Assembly (NCBI GenBank): GCA_029265615.1
Contig: JAJUIB010000003.1
Location: forward strand, 62,001 to 126,000
DNA: 64,000 nucleotides
Origin: Spirochaetota bacterium
Lineage (GTDB): Bacteria; Spirochaetota; Spirochaetia; Treponematales; Rectinemataceae
Reading direction: 5' to 3'
Positions within the stretch are counted from its first letter, which is position 1. Each line of letters starts with the position of its first letter. The position numbers were made by a program, and so were the translations under genes. This document shows positions 34,009-43,191 of this stretch, in pieces. Below the pieces are notes generated by a model that had not been told where the DNA came from, did not search any database, and worked only from the letters and a program-made list of their open reading frames with translations.

Positions 34009-37000
34009 AGCCGCGCCTGGATTTTTTTGTACAGATCAAGGAGCTTTTCCGACTTTTTGTTTTTAGGATCCTGGAGGAGGCGCTCCATAATGGCGTTAGC
34101 CTGGAGGTAGTTGCCGTTCTGAAAGGCCTCGACGGCGAGGCGGTACTGCTCTTCCGCATAGCTTGAAAGCACGATCTGCGCCGTGCCGCCCTGGAAGGTG
34201 AGAATGCGATCCTTGAGTGAGACCGCTTGGGCGTTGTTCGGGTCAAGTTGGATTGCCTCGTTGAGCTGCTCGAGGGCGAAGGCGAAGCGGCCCGAATCGC
34301 CAGAGTCGACGATGCGCCGGGCGGCGGCGACAAGCTCGGCGGCGCGGCGGGCGCGGGCCGGATCGGGTGGCGGGAGCCTGATGCCGAGGAGTATTTCCGC
34401 CCGTTCGAGCGCGGCCTGCATGCCGGGGTACTTCGGGTCGATCGTCGCAAGGTCCTGGAGTTCGGAGTAGGCCGCACGCGGATCGGTCTCAAGGCGGCTC
34501 CGCGCCGATGTGAATTTCGCCTGGAAGCCTATCTTGAAGGCCTCAGGATCGGTGAGCTGGTCGATCCTGAGCGCAAGGACGCCCGCTTCCTGATTGAGCG
34601 GGAACACGACCTTTACCTCGTTGATCTTCTGTTTCGCGAGGGCAAAATACTGGAGCGCGTCCGTCTTCTTCCGCTGGGCAAGGAGGCTTCGCCCTTCTTC
34701 GTAGTAGCGTTTGGCGAGCGAGAGGAGCTGGCTCATCTCGGGGTAGAGCGGGGCGGTTGGAGGAATATCGCGTCCCGTTTTGACGGAGAGCGCCGCCTGG
34801 ACAAGCTTGAGCCAGTACTCGACCTCGGGCTCCGTCTCGTCGCCATGGGTGGTCTTCCAGCGTGCCCGCGCGCGGAGGAGGGAATCCTCGGCTCGATCGA
34901 AGACCCCCTGGAAGTAGAAGGTCTTGCCTTCGGTGATGAGGCGGCGCGTGTCGCGGATGACGCGCTCGTTTTCGGCTTTGACGATGTCCTCGCCGAGCTT
35001 TTGGAGCGTGCGGTCCGAGCTTGCGCGGAGGGCGGCATTGTCCTCGAAGGCGAGCGAGACGAGGTATTTTTCGCGGGCCTTGCCGAGGCGGTCGCGAGCG
35101 AGGTCGAAATCCTCGCCCGCAAGGGCGCGCTGCGCCTCCTGGGTGCGGCGCTCCGCCTCGAGGCGCGCCGACTCCGCCGCGCGCTTTCGCTCGATCGCCC
35201 GGGCGAGCGCCGCCTCGCGTTCGGTCTGTAGGCTGCCCGTTTGCCGTTCGAGGTTGCGCGCTTTCTCCGTCCAAATCTGCACCGCGGGTGCGCTGGCGAT
35301 GTAGGGGGTCTCCCGCTCGAGCTTTTGAATGTAAGCGGAAAGACGTGCGCGGAGTTCCTTGAGGAGGCTTTCCTCGCCCGCCAAGATCTCCGCGCTTTTC
35401 GAGGGATAGTAGAGGAGGGCAGGCGGAGCGCCGAGCGCCATCGGAGTGGCGACTTCAGGCGGAGCGGCGCCTCCTGTAGCGGTGCCGGCAGCGGGAATGC
35501 CGTCAAGGAGGCGACGCCCCTCGGCGAGGGATGCCGCGCGCGCGGTGTAATCCGCCTCAAGCCGGGCAAACTCGTAGCCCGACGCGCGCGCGGCAAGTGC
35601 GATCTCGTAGTCACGGACGGTCAGGGCGAGGGCTGCAAGGCGGCCGTCATAGCTACCTTGGACGCGGGTTGCCCGCTCATCGCCGTAGCCGGCTGAGCTC
35701 CAGCGCGCAAGTTCCTCGGCAAGGAGCCGAGCGGGCTCGCGTTCGGCCTGAATGTCCGCCGCCTCGGCGAGAATCGCCGCACGCCGCTCGGCAAAGAGCG
35801 CAAGCGCCTCGGAGAGTGGCGCATTCGCGGGAAGCGCCTCGGCGCCCCGCGTCGCGGCGGCATGTGCGTCCGCGGCGCGGAGCGCGATGCGTGCAAGGCG
35901 TGCTTGGCCCGCTGCGGCCTTACCGAGGTGGCGGATGCGTTCATAGGCGGGGGCCTTGCCCGTCAGAATGGCCCGGCCATAGGCCGTAGGTTCCGGGAGC
36001 AGGTCCGTGGGGGCGACGAGGCTCCAGAGCCCCATCGCCTTAAGGCCGCGCTCGGCGAGGGCCGCTGTCCATTCAAGGCCGAGCGCCGCCTCTTCCCAGT
36101 TTTGCCCCTCGTAGGCCTCTTCCGCTCGGGCGTAGCTTGCCTCGAGCCTTTCCTCGAGGGGAGTCTGGAGACTTGTAAGCAAGGCGACCCACTGTGTATC
36201 CATGGCCCCTGCTATGCCTTCGGGCTGGCTTGACTCGGGCCGTCCCAGGGTCACGCGAAAGGCAAAGGGAAGAAAGGAGGAGTCCGTTTTTGCCGCATCG
36301 ATCGCCTGGAGAACCTCGAACTGCCGGGCCATAGCACGGCCCGCCTGGACGACGCTGTTGCGCCGCCGCGCCCGATCGAGGAGGGCCGCCTCCGCGGCGG
36401 GCCAGGCGGCGTCGATTGCGGCAAGACCGCCTGCGGCGAAACCTGCGCGGAGCCGCTCGACGCTCGCCGCAAGCTCGGTCTGGCTTGCCGCATAGGCGGC
36501 GACTTCCGTTTTGACGCGGTCGACCAGGGCGGCGACGGCGCTTTTGGTGAGTGCGTCGTAGGGGCCGGTATCGAACTCCTCGCGATAGATCCTGAAACCC
36601 GTTTCGTAGATCGCTGCGGCCTGGGCGTAACGCGCGGCATCGATTTCCGCGCGTCCCCTCGTCATGATGTCGTTGAAGTCACGCCTATAAACAAAGAAGA
36701 TGTTTGCAAGGCGGGTCTTTTCGACAAAATCCGCGGTGCCGGGGTTGTTGGGGTCCTGTCTCCTGAGCTCGTTCGTGAGGGCGACGATCTTGTCACTGTT
36801 CGTGGGGTCGTTGATCAAGGTGTCGACCAGCGCGTTGCCCGCCACGTTGTAGCTCTCGCGCTGGCGGATTATCTCCCGGAGCTTGATCTGTGCCTCGTCG
36901 AATCGTTCGGGGTTTTTTTTGATAAAGTCGGTGAGAAACGCGATCGCCTCGTTGTAGCGTTTTTGCGCTATCAGGGCATCCGCTTGCCTGAGCGAGTCCT

Positions 37001-37115
37001 CCTTTTTTCCCATGCCGAAGGCCATCCCCGTCCCGAGAAGGGTCCAGGCGGCAAGGGCGAGGATGAGGAGGCGCCCCGCCGGATGCATCCGGTCGCGGCG
37101 TTCGCACAGGTTCAT
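34005..37115 (-). CDS. Large exported helical repeat (TPR-like) protein
   Basis: 1036 residues. The N-terminus holds a signal peptide (RLLILALAAWTLLGTGMAFG). The rest is helical with TPR-like units, for example ADALIAQKRYNEAIAFL near residue 45, YYEEGRSLLAQRKKTDALQYF near 790 and FALEQLNEAIQLDPNNAQA near 945, plus a charged coiled stretch around 600-700. Probably periplasmic. Its gene is upstream of, and overlaps, the giant phosphatase gene, so the two products are likely made together and may interact. An ATG nine codons downstream (37088) is a possible alternative start. Confidence 0.82.
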   Translation of the reverse strand: MNLCERRDRMHPAGRLLILALAAWTLLGTGMAFGMGKKEDSLRQADALIAQKRYNEAIAFLTDFIKKNPERFDEAQIKLREIIRQRESYNVAGNALVDTLINDPTNSDKIVALTNELRRQDPNNPGTADFVEKTRLANIFFVYRRDFNDIMTRGRAEIDAARYAQAAAIYETGFRIYREEFDTGPYDALTKSAVAALVDRVKTEVAAYAASQTELAASVERLRAGFAAGGLAAIDAAWPAAEAALLDRARRRNSVVQAGRAMARQFEVLQAIDAAKTDSSFLPFAFRVTLGRPESSQPEGIAGAMDTQWVALLTSLQTPLEERLEASYARAEEAYEGQNWEEAALGLEWTAALAERGLKAMGLWSLVAPTDLLPEPTAYGRAILTGKAPAYERIRHLGKAAAGQARLARIALRAADAHAAATRGAEALPANAPLSEALALFAERRAAILAEAADIQAEREPARLLAEELARWSSAGYGDERATRVQGSYDGRLAALALTVRDYEIALAARASGYEFARLEADYTARAASLAEGRRLLDGIPAAGTATGGAAPPEVATPMALGAPPALLYYPSKSAEILAGEESLLKELRARLSAYIQKLERETPYIASAPAVQIWTEKARNLERQTGSLQTEREAALARAIERKRAAESARLEAERRTQEAQRALAGEDFDLARDRLGKAREKYLVSLAFEDNAALRASSDRTLQKLGEDIVKAENERVIRDTRRLITEGKTFYFQGVFDRAEDSLLRARARWKTTHGDETEPEVEYWLKLVQAALSVKTGRDIPPTAPLYPEMSQLLSLAKRYYEEGRSLLAQRKKTDALQYFALAKQKINEVKVVFPLNQEAGVLALRIDQLTDPEAFKIGFQAKFTSARSRLETDPRAAYSELQDLATIDPKYPGMQAALERAEILLGIRLPPPDPARARRAAELVAAARRIVDSGDSGRFAFALEQLNEAIQLDPNNAQAVSLKDRILTFQGGTAQIVLSSYAEEQYRLAVEAFQNGNYLQANAIMERLLQDPKNKKSEKLLDLYKKIQARL

Positions 37116-37233
37116 CGGACTATCGCCATCTCTTTCCCGAGCTAGAGTATACCTCGGCCCGGGGGCATGGGGCGGAGGCTTCCAATTTATTCTCGGCGCA
37201 GGCGGAAGCTGAGTGTAGGGCGAACGGCGGCGT

Positions 37234-37263
37234 GTAGAAATGTGTCCGATATGAGGGTATAAT
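37234..37263 (+). promoter_or_regulatory. Promoter of the FadL-like gene
   Basis: Perfect -10 hexamer TATAAT at 37258-37263 with a weak -35 (GTAGAA, 37234-37239) 18 nt upstream, ending 10 nt before the start codon. The short distance would give a very short leader. Confidence 0.6.
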
Positions 37264-37273
37264 TTCGCTAGAG

Positions 37274-38512
37274 ATGAAGAGAAACCGCATCGCGCCGCTC
37301 ATCCTCGCCCTCGCCCTCTTTTCCGGAGTCAAGGTGGCGGCACAGATCGGCCCCGACCTCTATCTTACACTTTCTTCCTTTTTCAGTCCCGACCCTAACG
37401 CGGGGCTCACATCCTTCCCCTCGCTGCTCATTCCGATGGGCGGTCTCGCCGAGGGCATGGGCATGGCGTATACAGCGGTTGCCAAGGATTCCTCCTACTT
37501 CGAGGCGAATCCCGCCGCGTCGAGCGGTCTTGCCGACACCGAACTAGCGATCTTTCACAACAACTGGATCGCCGACACACGCATCGAGGGCGCCGTCTAC
37601 ACCATACGGCACAAAGCTCTGGGTTTCGGCGCGGGCGGCAAGTGGCTTTACTTGCCTTTCACCGCTTACGACGACTTCGGTGCCCGCGAAGGCGCCGGCT
37701 ACTATTCCGAGGCGATCGCGGCGTTCAACGTGTCGTACAACTTCCTTTCGGGATACTACTTCAATGGCCTCGCCCTCGGCGCGACGGGCAAGATCGCGTA
37801 CCGCGCTGTCCCTGCAGCGATCGCCGAGGCCGCCGGCAATTCCGCGCTCGCCGTCATGCTCGACGCGGGCGCCCTCACAAGGTTCAATTTTCTCAAGTTC
37901 TACCATTCTCGCGAGAAGAATTTCTCCATCGGCCTTGCGCTCAAGAATCTGGGGCCCCCGGCGCTCGGGGATCCGCTCCCCACGACGGCGAGTCTCGGGC
38001 TCGCCTATTCGCCTTTCCGCCCGCTTACGTTCTCGCTCGATGTATCGAAGCCGATCAACCTGGTCGATCCTGAAAAATCGGGACAGTTCATCTTTGGCAC
38101 GGGATTTGAGATCCGTGTCGCCGACTTTTTTGGCCTGCATGGTGGATTCCTCCTCAAAGGCGGGAATCCCCGGCTCAGCATCGGTAGTTCCTTTGACATC
38201 GAACTCGTCAAGATCGTCGTCAACTACACGCTCGATCTGACGACCCAGTTTACGCCGCTCAACCGTCTCTCCATTCAGGCTGCATTTTCGCTCGGCGACC
38301 TTGGGCGCGCGGAGCTTGCGAAAAAGGTGGACAACCTGTATCTTACGGGCTTGGAGGCCTACGCGGCGGGCGACGTGGCGGCTGCGGTTGCCGCATGGAC
38401 CGAGGCCCTCAAGCTCGACCCGGGATTCGATCCCGCTCGCGAAAGCCTGCGGGCCGCGAAAGCTTCGCTCGAGCTCCTGAAGCGCATCGAGGAGCAGCAA
38501 AAGCTCCAGTAG
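37274..38512 (+). CDS. UPF0164/FadL-like outer-membrane protein with C-terminal TPR
   Basis: 412 residues. A signal peptide (APLILALALFSGVKVAAQ) precedes a beta-rich body of the UPF0164 family, a Treponema group modelled as FadL-like outer-membrane barrels for fatty acids or hydrophobic nutrients. Family-like segments are MGGLAEGMGMAYTAVAKDSSYFEANPA (split by a short loop), FHNNWIADTRIEGA and GGFLLKGGNPRLSIGSSF. The last ~65 residues (YLTGLEAYAAGDVAAAVAAW, LDPGFDPA) form one TPR-type unit, likely facing the periplasm. It is divergent from the repeat protein and phosphatase genes. Confidence 0.88.
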   Translation: MKRNRIAPLILALALFSGVKVAAQIGPDLYLTLSSFFSPDPNAGLTSFPSLLIPMGGLAEGMGMAYTAVAKDSSYFEANPAASSGLADTELAIFHNNWIADTRIEGAVYTIRHKALGFGAGGKWLYLPFTAYDDFGAREGAGYYSEAIAAFNVSYNFLSGYYFNGLALGATGKIAYRAVPAAIAEAAGNSALAVMLDAGALTRFNFLKFYHSREKNFSIGLALKNLGPPALGDPLPTTASLGLAYSPFRPLTFSLDVSKPINLVDPEKSGQFIFGTGFEIRVADFFGLHGGFLLKGGNPRLSIGSSFDIELVKIVVNYTLDLTTQFTPLNRLSIQAAFSLGDLGRAELAKKVDNLYLTGLEAYAAGDVAAAVAAWTEALKLDPGFDPARESLRAAKASLELLKRIEEQQKLQ

Positions 38513-38530
38513 GGGAAAGGATAGCGCAAC

Positions 38531-39124
38531 GTGCTTGTATCCATTGTAGCCCGGCTTCTTTCGGCGTTTGTTTCCGTGTACATGATTCTCTGCACGTTGA
38601 GGATACTCCTCTCCTGGCTTCCCAGTCTGGATCTGGGGCGGGGCGGGGAGCTCCTCCGCGCCGCGACCGATCCCTACCTTGATTTTTTCGCGCGTTTTCC
38701 GTTTCTCCGTGCCGGCCAGTTCGATTTTTCGCCGATCGCTGCGCTCTCTATCCTCGCGGTTGCTAACAACCTCTTTTCAACGCTCGCGTTCGCGGGGCGC
38801 ATTTCGGTCGGTCTTGCCCTCGGCATGGTGCTTTCCGCACTTTGGTCGGCGGTCTCCTTTGTCCTCTCCTTCCTCGCAGTCTGCGCGCTCATCAGGATCA
38901 TCGCCTATGCGGCGCATTGGAACAGCCTCCATCCTCTCTGGATGGTGATCGATGCGATGCTCAATCCCGTCCTCTACCGGGTTAATCGCCTTGTCTACCG
39001 AAGCAGGATCGTGAACTACCTTCAGGGGCTCATGACCGGCTTCGCCGCCTTGATCCTCGTCCGCGTCGCGGGCGGGGCCTTTGTCGGCCTCCTTGTTCGC
39101 CTCGTGGGCGGCCTACCGTTTTAG
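38531..39124 (+). CDS. YggT-family membrane protein
   Basis: 197 residues from a GTG start with AAAGGA about 10 nt upstream. Four hydrophobic segments arranged as two YggT repeats; LRILLSWLPSLD in the first and the NPVLYRVNRLVYRS segment in the second are typical. YggT proteins are inner-membrane, linked to division or osmotic tolerance in other bacteria, without a settled biochemical role. It follows the FadL-like gene by 18 nt and may share its transcript. Confidence 0.85.
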   Translation: MLVSIVARLLSAFVSVYMILCTLRILLSWLPSLDLGRGGELLRAATDPYLDFFARFPFLRAGQFDFSPIAALSILAVANNLFSTLAFAGRISVGLALGMVLSALWSAVSFVLSFLAVCALIRIIAYAAHWNSLHPLWMVIDAMLNPVLYRVNRLVYRSRIVNYLQGLMTGFAALILVRVAGGAFVGLLVRLVGGLPF

Positions 39125-39190
39125 CCCTGCCCGCACGACACCTGCCGCGGGATCGCCGCCCTCTAAGGCTCCCGCCCCTAAGGAAGCGCC

Positions 39191-39490
39191 ATGCTATCGT
39201 CGAGAGAGAAAAGTCGCCTTGCCGGCCTCGCCCAGACACTGGAGCCGCAGCTCCAGCTGGGCAAAGGCGGTCCGAGCGAAGCGCTCATTGCCCAGCTCGA
39301 CCGCGTTCTTTCAGACCATGAACTCGTGAAACTTCGCTTTGTCGATTACAAGGAATCTCGCCGCGAACTCGCCCTTCTTCTCGCCGAAAGGACTAAGAGC
39401 GAACTCGTTCGGGTTATCGGGAACGTCGCCGTGCTGTGGCGTCGGAACCCCGATCCGAAAAAGCGAAAAATCGACCTAGGCGCGCTGTAG
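39191..39490 (+). CDS. yhbY: YhbY/CRS1-type RNA-binding protein
   Basis: 99 residues, a single CRM domain. The LQLGKGGPSEALIAQLD segment holds the GxxG-type RNA-contact loop and HELVKLRF follows as in E. coli YhbY. It associates with pre-50S particles in E. coli. Good fit in length. AAGGAAGC precedes the ATG. Confidence 0.9.
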   Translation: MLSSREKSRLAGLAQTLEPQLQLGKGGPSEALIAQLDRVLSDHELVKLRFVDYKESRRELALLLAERTKSELVRVIGNVAVLWRRNPDPKKRKIDLGAL

Positions 39491-39532
39491 GCCAGCGCGA
39501 ACTCGCAAACCCCGCACCCCCAATCGCGCAGG

Positions 39533-41764
39533 CTACTCTGCCGTAGCGCCAGGCCCCGAGAGCGCCACATAGGATGCGAGGAAAAAGCGAAAGCCGCGAT
39601 AGCCAAGATGTGGGTCGAGTGCCGCCTCCGCGAGGACGACTTCTGCCGCCTGATCTGACCCGACCTCGAGGACAAGGCGGCCCATCGGCGCGCCGCGGGG
39701 CGGCTCTTCGAAGAGAGCGGTAAGCGCGGCGGCGAATTCCCCCTCCCAGGCTGGCCGCGAGGTCTCTCGACGGGCGGCGCGCTCGAGCGCCGCATCTTCG
39801 AGGGCGGCGATTCCGGACGCCTCCTCTTCGATAAAGGCGGCGTACATCGGGTAAAAGCGCTTTTCGAGCCCGAGTAGAGACGCGATTGCGATCACGAGTT
39901 CGTCGGAGACGTAGGCGGGGGGATCCTCGCGCCGCAGGCAGGACACGAGGGTGGGTATCGAACTCCGCTCGCCGAAGATAGACAGCGCATACGCCGTCTG
40001 GATGCGAACGCGGGGGTTGTCCGTTTCCACGAGGAGCTGCTCGATCGCCGCATGCGAGGCTCTGTCGCCGAGCCGCGCGAGGGCGATTGCCGCCGTCCCC
40101 TGGAGCATGTAGTCCTTTGTCTGGATCGCCCTGCGGAGCGGGCCCATCGCCGTCTTATCGCCGCTCTTTCCGAGGATGCGCGCCGCAAGATATGCCGTCG
40201 TAAAGGGATTTTGCTCGACGTGCGAAACGAGCGCCGCGAGGGTTGCCGGCCGAAGGTCTTTGATGTTTTCGAGGGCGAGGAGGGCCTCGAGTCGCGTCTC
40301 GAAGCGCGGCGAGGAGAGGTAGCCGAGGAGCTCCCCTTGGCTCTGTGTCGAGGCGTAGTCGCCGATCTCGCGGATGAGCCTGACTTCCTCGTCCGGGTCG
40401 TAGGTCCGGTCAAGCCGCGAAAGAAGGTCGAAGGCGCGGAGGTCGCGGAGCGAGAAGATCACGCCGAGCGATTCGCGCACCGTCGCTCCGCCGAGCCTGA
40501 CCAGTCTGCCCATGCGGACAAGAGCCCACACGAGGAGTGCAAGCAGTAGGCCGAAAAACACGCGATACGAATCCGCGCGTCCCAGGCTCCACGCTCCACC
40601 GATCCCGTCGCGTAGGACATCCAGGATAAGGCCTCCCGCCCCCGCCCCGAGCGAACCGCCTAGGCCGTAGGCGATGAAGTAGACAACGGCGAGATCGAGC
40701 GTCCGCTCGCGCGGCACAAGCGCAAAATAGTAGGTCTGCCCTGCGTTTTCCTCTCCCGAAAGGCCGAAGGACGAGAGAAAGTGGAGTGCGCCGAGGAAGA
40801 GCGCGACGCCAAGCGGCGAAGCCGGAGAGGGCGAGAGCGCCGCGGGGATGAGGCTTAGGGCGGAAACCGCGGTGAAGATCACATAGAGCGGCTTTGCGCC
40901 GAGGCGGTCCACGAGGAGGCGGGTAAGGATGCCCATCGCCACCGAACCGAGGCTTCCGAGGAGCGAATAGAGCATGATGAGGTCGTCCCCCTGCGCGTAG
41001 ACCTCCTTCGCATAGACCGGCAGAAAGCTCCGCGCCATACCCGCGACAAACGCGACAAGGACGAGCACTTCGATGAAGACGCGGAAGGCTGGCTCCCGGA
41101 AGGCTTCGCGGGCGGTGCGCCAGAGCCCCGTCGAATCGCGGGGGCGGTAGGCCTCAGGTTCGGGCGTTTTGAGGAGGAGGAGCGAGCCCGCGATACCGAC
41201 GCCGATACCAGCCGCGATGAGCGCAACATAGAGCGCCGCGCTCGCAACCCTCCCCAAGACGAGGGCGGCAAGCAGACTCGTCCCCATGCCTGCGAGGTTG
41301 TTGACGATCTGCACGTTGACAAGAAAGACGCCGCGGTCCTTGCCCTCCGCGAGGAAGGCGAGGACTGGATTGTTGCCGATGAGCCCGATGCCGCGAAATA
41401 CATTGAACAGCGCGACGCCCGCGAGGATGAGGCCGAATCCCACCCCCGGCAGTCCCGCAAGGACAAGGAGGGGCGCCCCGAGCAGGGGGATCATCGAGAG
41501 GTAGCGAAGCATCCAGCCCCAGCCAAAAACCTCCACAATGCGGCGCCGCGCGACGAGCCGTTTGCCAACAGGCAGGAAAAAGTAGTTCGCATAGGCGCAG
41601 GCGTTGAGGAGGCCGACAAAGGCGTTCGAGGCGCCAAGCCTGAGCGCAAAAAGGGTGATAAAGCTCCCGGAGAGGAGGACAAAGGAAACCGAATTGAGGA
41701 CGTTGAAGGCGAAAAAGCTGTTCCGCGCGGCTTTGAGCCGCGCGGGCGAGAGCGCCGAAACCAT
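39533..41764 (-). CDS. MFS-type permease fused to C-terminal HEAT repeats
   Basis: 743 residues. Residues ~1-430 hold about twelve hydrophobic segments with MFS-like loops (VDRLGAKPLY in the central loop). The cytosolic half (~440-740) is a helical-repeat region: EVRLIREIGDYASTQSQGEL, LEALLALENIKDLRPATLAAL, AIALARLGDRASHAAIEQLL and TAYALSIFGERSSIPTLVSC, each a HEAT-like unit. The domains are in one frame with no break. Substrate unknown; the HEAT array probably docks a partner. A TATACT hexamer lies only ~8 nt before the ATG, giving a possible very short leader. Confidence 0.85.
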   Translation of the reverse strand: MVSALSPARLKAARNSFFAFNVLNSVSFVLLSGSFITLFALRLGASNAFVGLLNACAYANYFFLPVGKRLVARRRIVEVFGWGWMLRYLSMIPLLGAPLLVLAGLPGVGFGLILAGVALFNVFRGIGLIGNNPVLAFLAEGKDRGVFLVNVQIVNNLAGMGTSLLAALVLGRVASAALYVALIAAGIGVGIAGSLLLLKTPEPEAYRPRDSTGLWRTAREAFREPAFRVFIEVLVLVAFVAGMARSFLPVYAKEVYAQGDDLIMLYSLLGSLGSVAMGILTRLLVDRLGAKPLYVIFTAVSALSLIPAALSPSPASPLGVALFLGALHFLSSFGLSGEENAGQTYYFALVPRERTLDLAVVYFIAYGLGGSLGAGAGGLILDVLRDGIGGAWSLGRADSYRVFFGLLLALLVWALVRMGRLVRLGGATVRESLGVIFSLRDLRAFDLLSRLDRTYDPDEEVRLIREIGDYASTQSQGELLGYLSSPRFETRLEALLALENIKDLRPATLAALVSHVEQNPFTTAYLAARILGKSGDKTAMGPLRRAIQTKDYMLQGTAAIALARLGDRASHAAIEQLLVETDNPRVRIQTAYALSIFGERSSIPTLVSCLRREDPPAYVSDELVIAIASLLGLEKRFYPMYAAFIEEEASGIAALEDAALERAARRETSRPAWEGEFAAALTALFEEPPRGAPMGRLVLEVGSDQAAEVVLAEAALDPHLGYRGFRFFLASYVALSGPGATAE

Positions 41765-41827
41765 GCCTCAGTATACGCAGAGCGGCGGCGGCGATTCCAG
41801 CCTAGTGTTACGAAGCTTGTAAGCCCC

Positions 41828-43183
41828 TTAATCGACGACAGGGGCGGGACGGATGACCGCTTTGTTTTTCCATTTCCCCGAAAGATAGTAGAGTAGCGCC
41901 ATGCCCGCGCCGACAAGCCAGCCTGCTGGGATTGAGAGCCACACTCCGTCCGAGCCGAGGCCCAAAGGACCTGAGAAGAGGAAGGCGACAGGCAGGCGGA
42001 CCACCCAGAGGGCAAGAATGGTGTTGAGCATCGGCACCGTCGCGGCGCCCGCCCCGCGGAGCGCCCCGTTGGTGATGAACATCGTGGTAAAGAGGAAGTA
42101 GAACATCCCCACGATGAGGAGGTAGCGTGCGCCGATTGCGGCAACCTCGGCGTCGGTGGTGAATATGCCCATGAGGTTCCGGCCCCAGAGCCCGACTACA
42201 AGGGCGGTGAGGAGGGAGAAGGCGATGCCGATGAGCAGGGCCGAGAAGTGACCGCGGCGGACCCGTTCGGGTTTGCCCGCGCCCAGATTCTGACCGACAA
42301 AGGTGGTGGCGGCGGCGCCGAGGCTCATCGCCGGCATTGCGGCGAAGGAGTCGAGCCGGCTTGCCGCGGCGTAGGCAGCCATCGTCACCGTGCCGAAGCT
42401 GTTGACGACGCGGGTGAGCATCATCATAGCCGCGGCGACGAGCGTTTGCTGTATCCCCGTCGGAAGGCCGATTTTCAGGGACAGCGCGAAGGCCTCGCGG
42501 TCGAAGCGGAGTTCTGCGAGCTTGAGCCTGAGGAACTCGTTGCGCCGATTGAGGACGATAATCGCGCCGATAAAGGAAACGGCCTGGGCGATGACCGTCG
42601 CCCAGGCAACGCCGGCAACCCCCCAGCCGAAGGCGACGACGAAGAGCAGGTCGAGGGCGATGTTGAGGATGGTGGAAACGATGAGCAGGTAGAGCGGCGT
42701 TTTCGAGTCGCCGAGACCGCGCAGTATCGCAGAGACGGCATTGTAGCCGAACGAGGGGAGCATGCCGGCGAAGATCACCTTGAGGTAGAGCGCCGCATCG
42801 GGAAGAATCGCCTCAGGAACGGCGAGAAGGCGGAGGATCGCCTCGGTGAGGAGGACGCCCCCGACGGACAGCGCAAGTCCGGCGACGCCGAGAAAAAGGT
42901 AGGCCGTGTCGACGACCGCCCGGACGCGTTCATAGGCCTTGGCGCCGAAGTACTGGGCGACCAGCACCGTCGAGCCCATCGTCACCCCCATGATGAGGGC
43001 GATAGTGAGGAAGACGATCGGAAAGCTGGTGCCGACTGCGGCAAGCGCCGCAGTGCCGACAAAGCGGCCAACGACGAAGCTGTCGACCATGTTGTAGAAC
43101 TGCTGGAAAACGTTGCCCAAAAGCATGGGAAGGGCGAAGAGGACGATAGCCTTCGCCTCGCTCCCTGTGGTGAGGTCTTTCAT
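41828..43183 (-). CDS. MATE-family efflux transporter
   Basis: 451 residues, about twelve membrane segments, sodium- or proton-driven multidrug and toxin export. Signatures are LFALPMLLGNVFQQFYNMVDS with VGRFVG in TM1 (split here), ILRGLGDSKTPL between TM5 and TM6, and GLPTGIQQTLVAAA at the start of the second half. Starts 8 nt after the TetR gene with AAGGACC upstream, so it should be in the same transcript. Confidence 0.93.
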   Translation of the reverse strand: MKDLTTGSEAKAIVLFALPMLLGNVFQQFYNMVDSFVVGRFVGTAALAAVGTSFPIVFLTIALIMGVTMGSTVLVAQYFGAKAYERVRAVVDTAYLFLGVAGLALSVGGVLLTEAILRLLAVPEAILPDAALYLKVIFAGMLPSFGYNAVSAILRGLGDSKTPLYLLIVSTILNIALDLLFVVAFGWGVAGVAWATVIAQAVSFIGAIIVLNRRNEFLRLKLAELRFDREAFALSLKIGLPTGIQQTLVAAAMMMLTRVVNSFGTVTMAAYAAASRLDSFAAMPAMSLGAAATTFVGQNLGAGKPERVRRGHFSALLIGIAFSLLTALVVGLWGRNLMGIFTTDAEVAAIGARYLLIVGMFYFLFTTMFITNGALRGAGAATVPMLNTILALWVVRLPVAFLFSGPLGLGSDGVWLSIPAGWLVGAGMALLYYLSGKWKNKAVIRPAPVVD

Positions 43184-43191
43184 GCCGGTCC

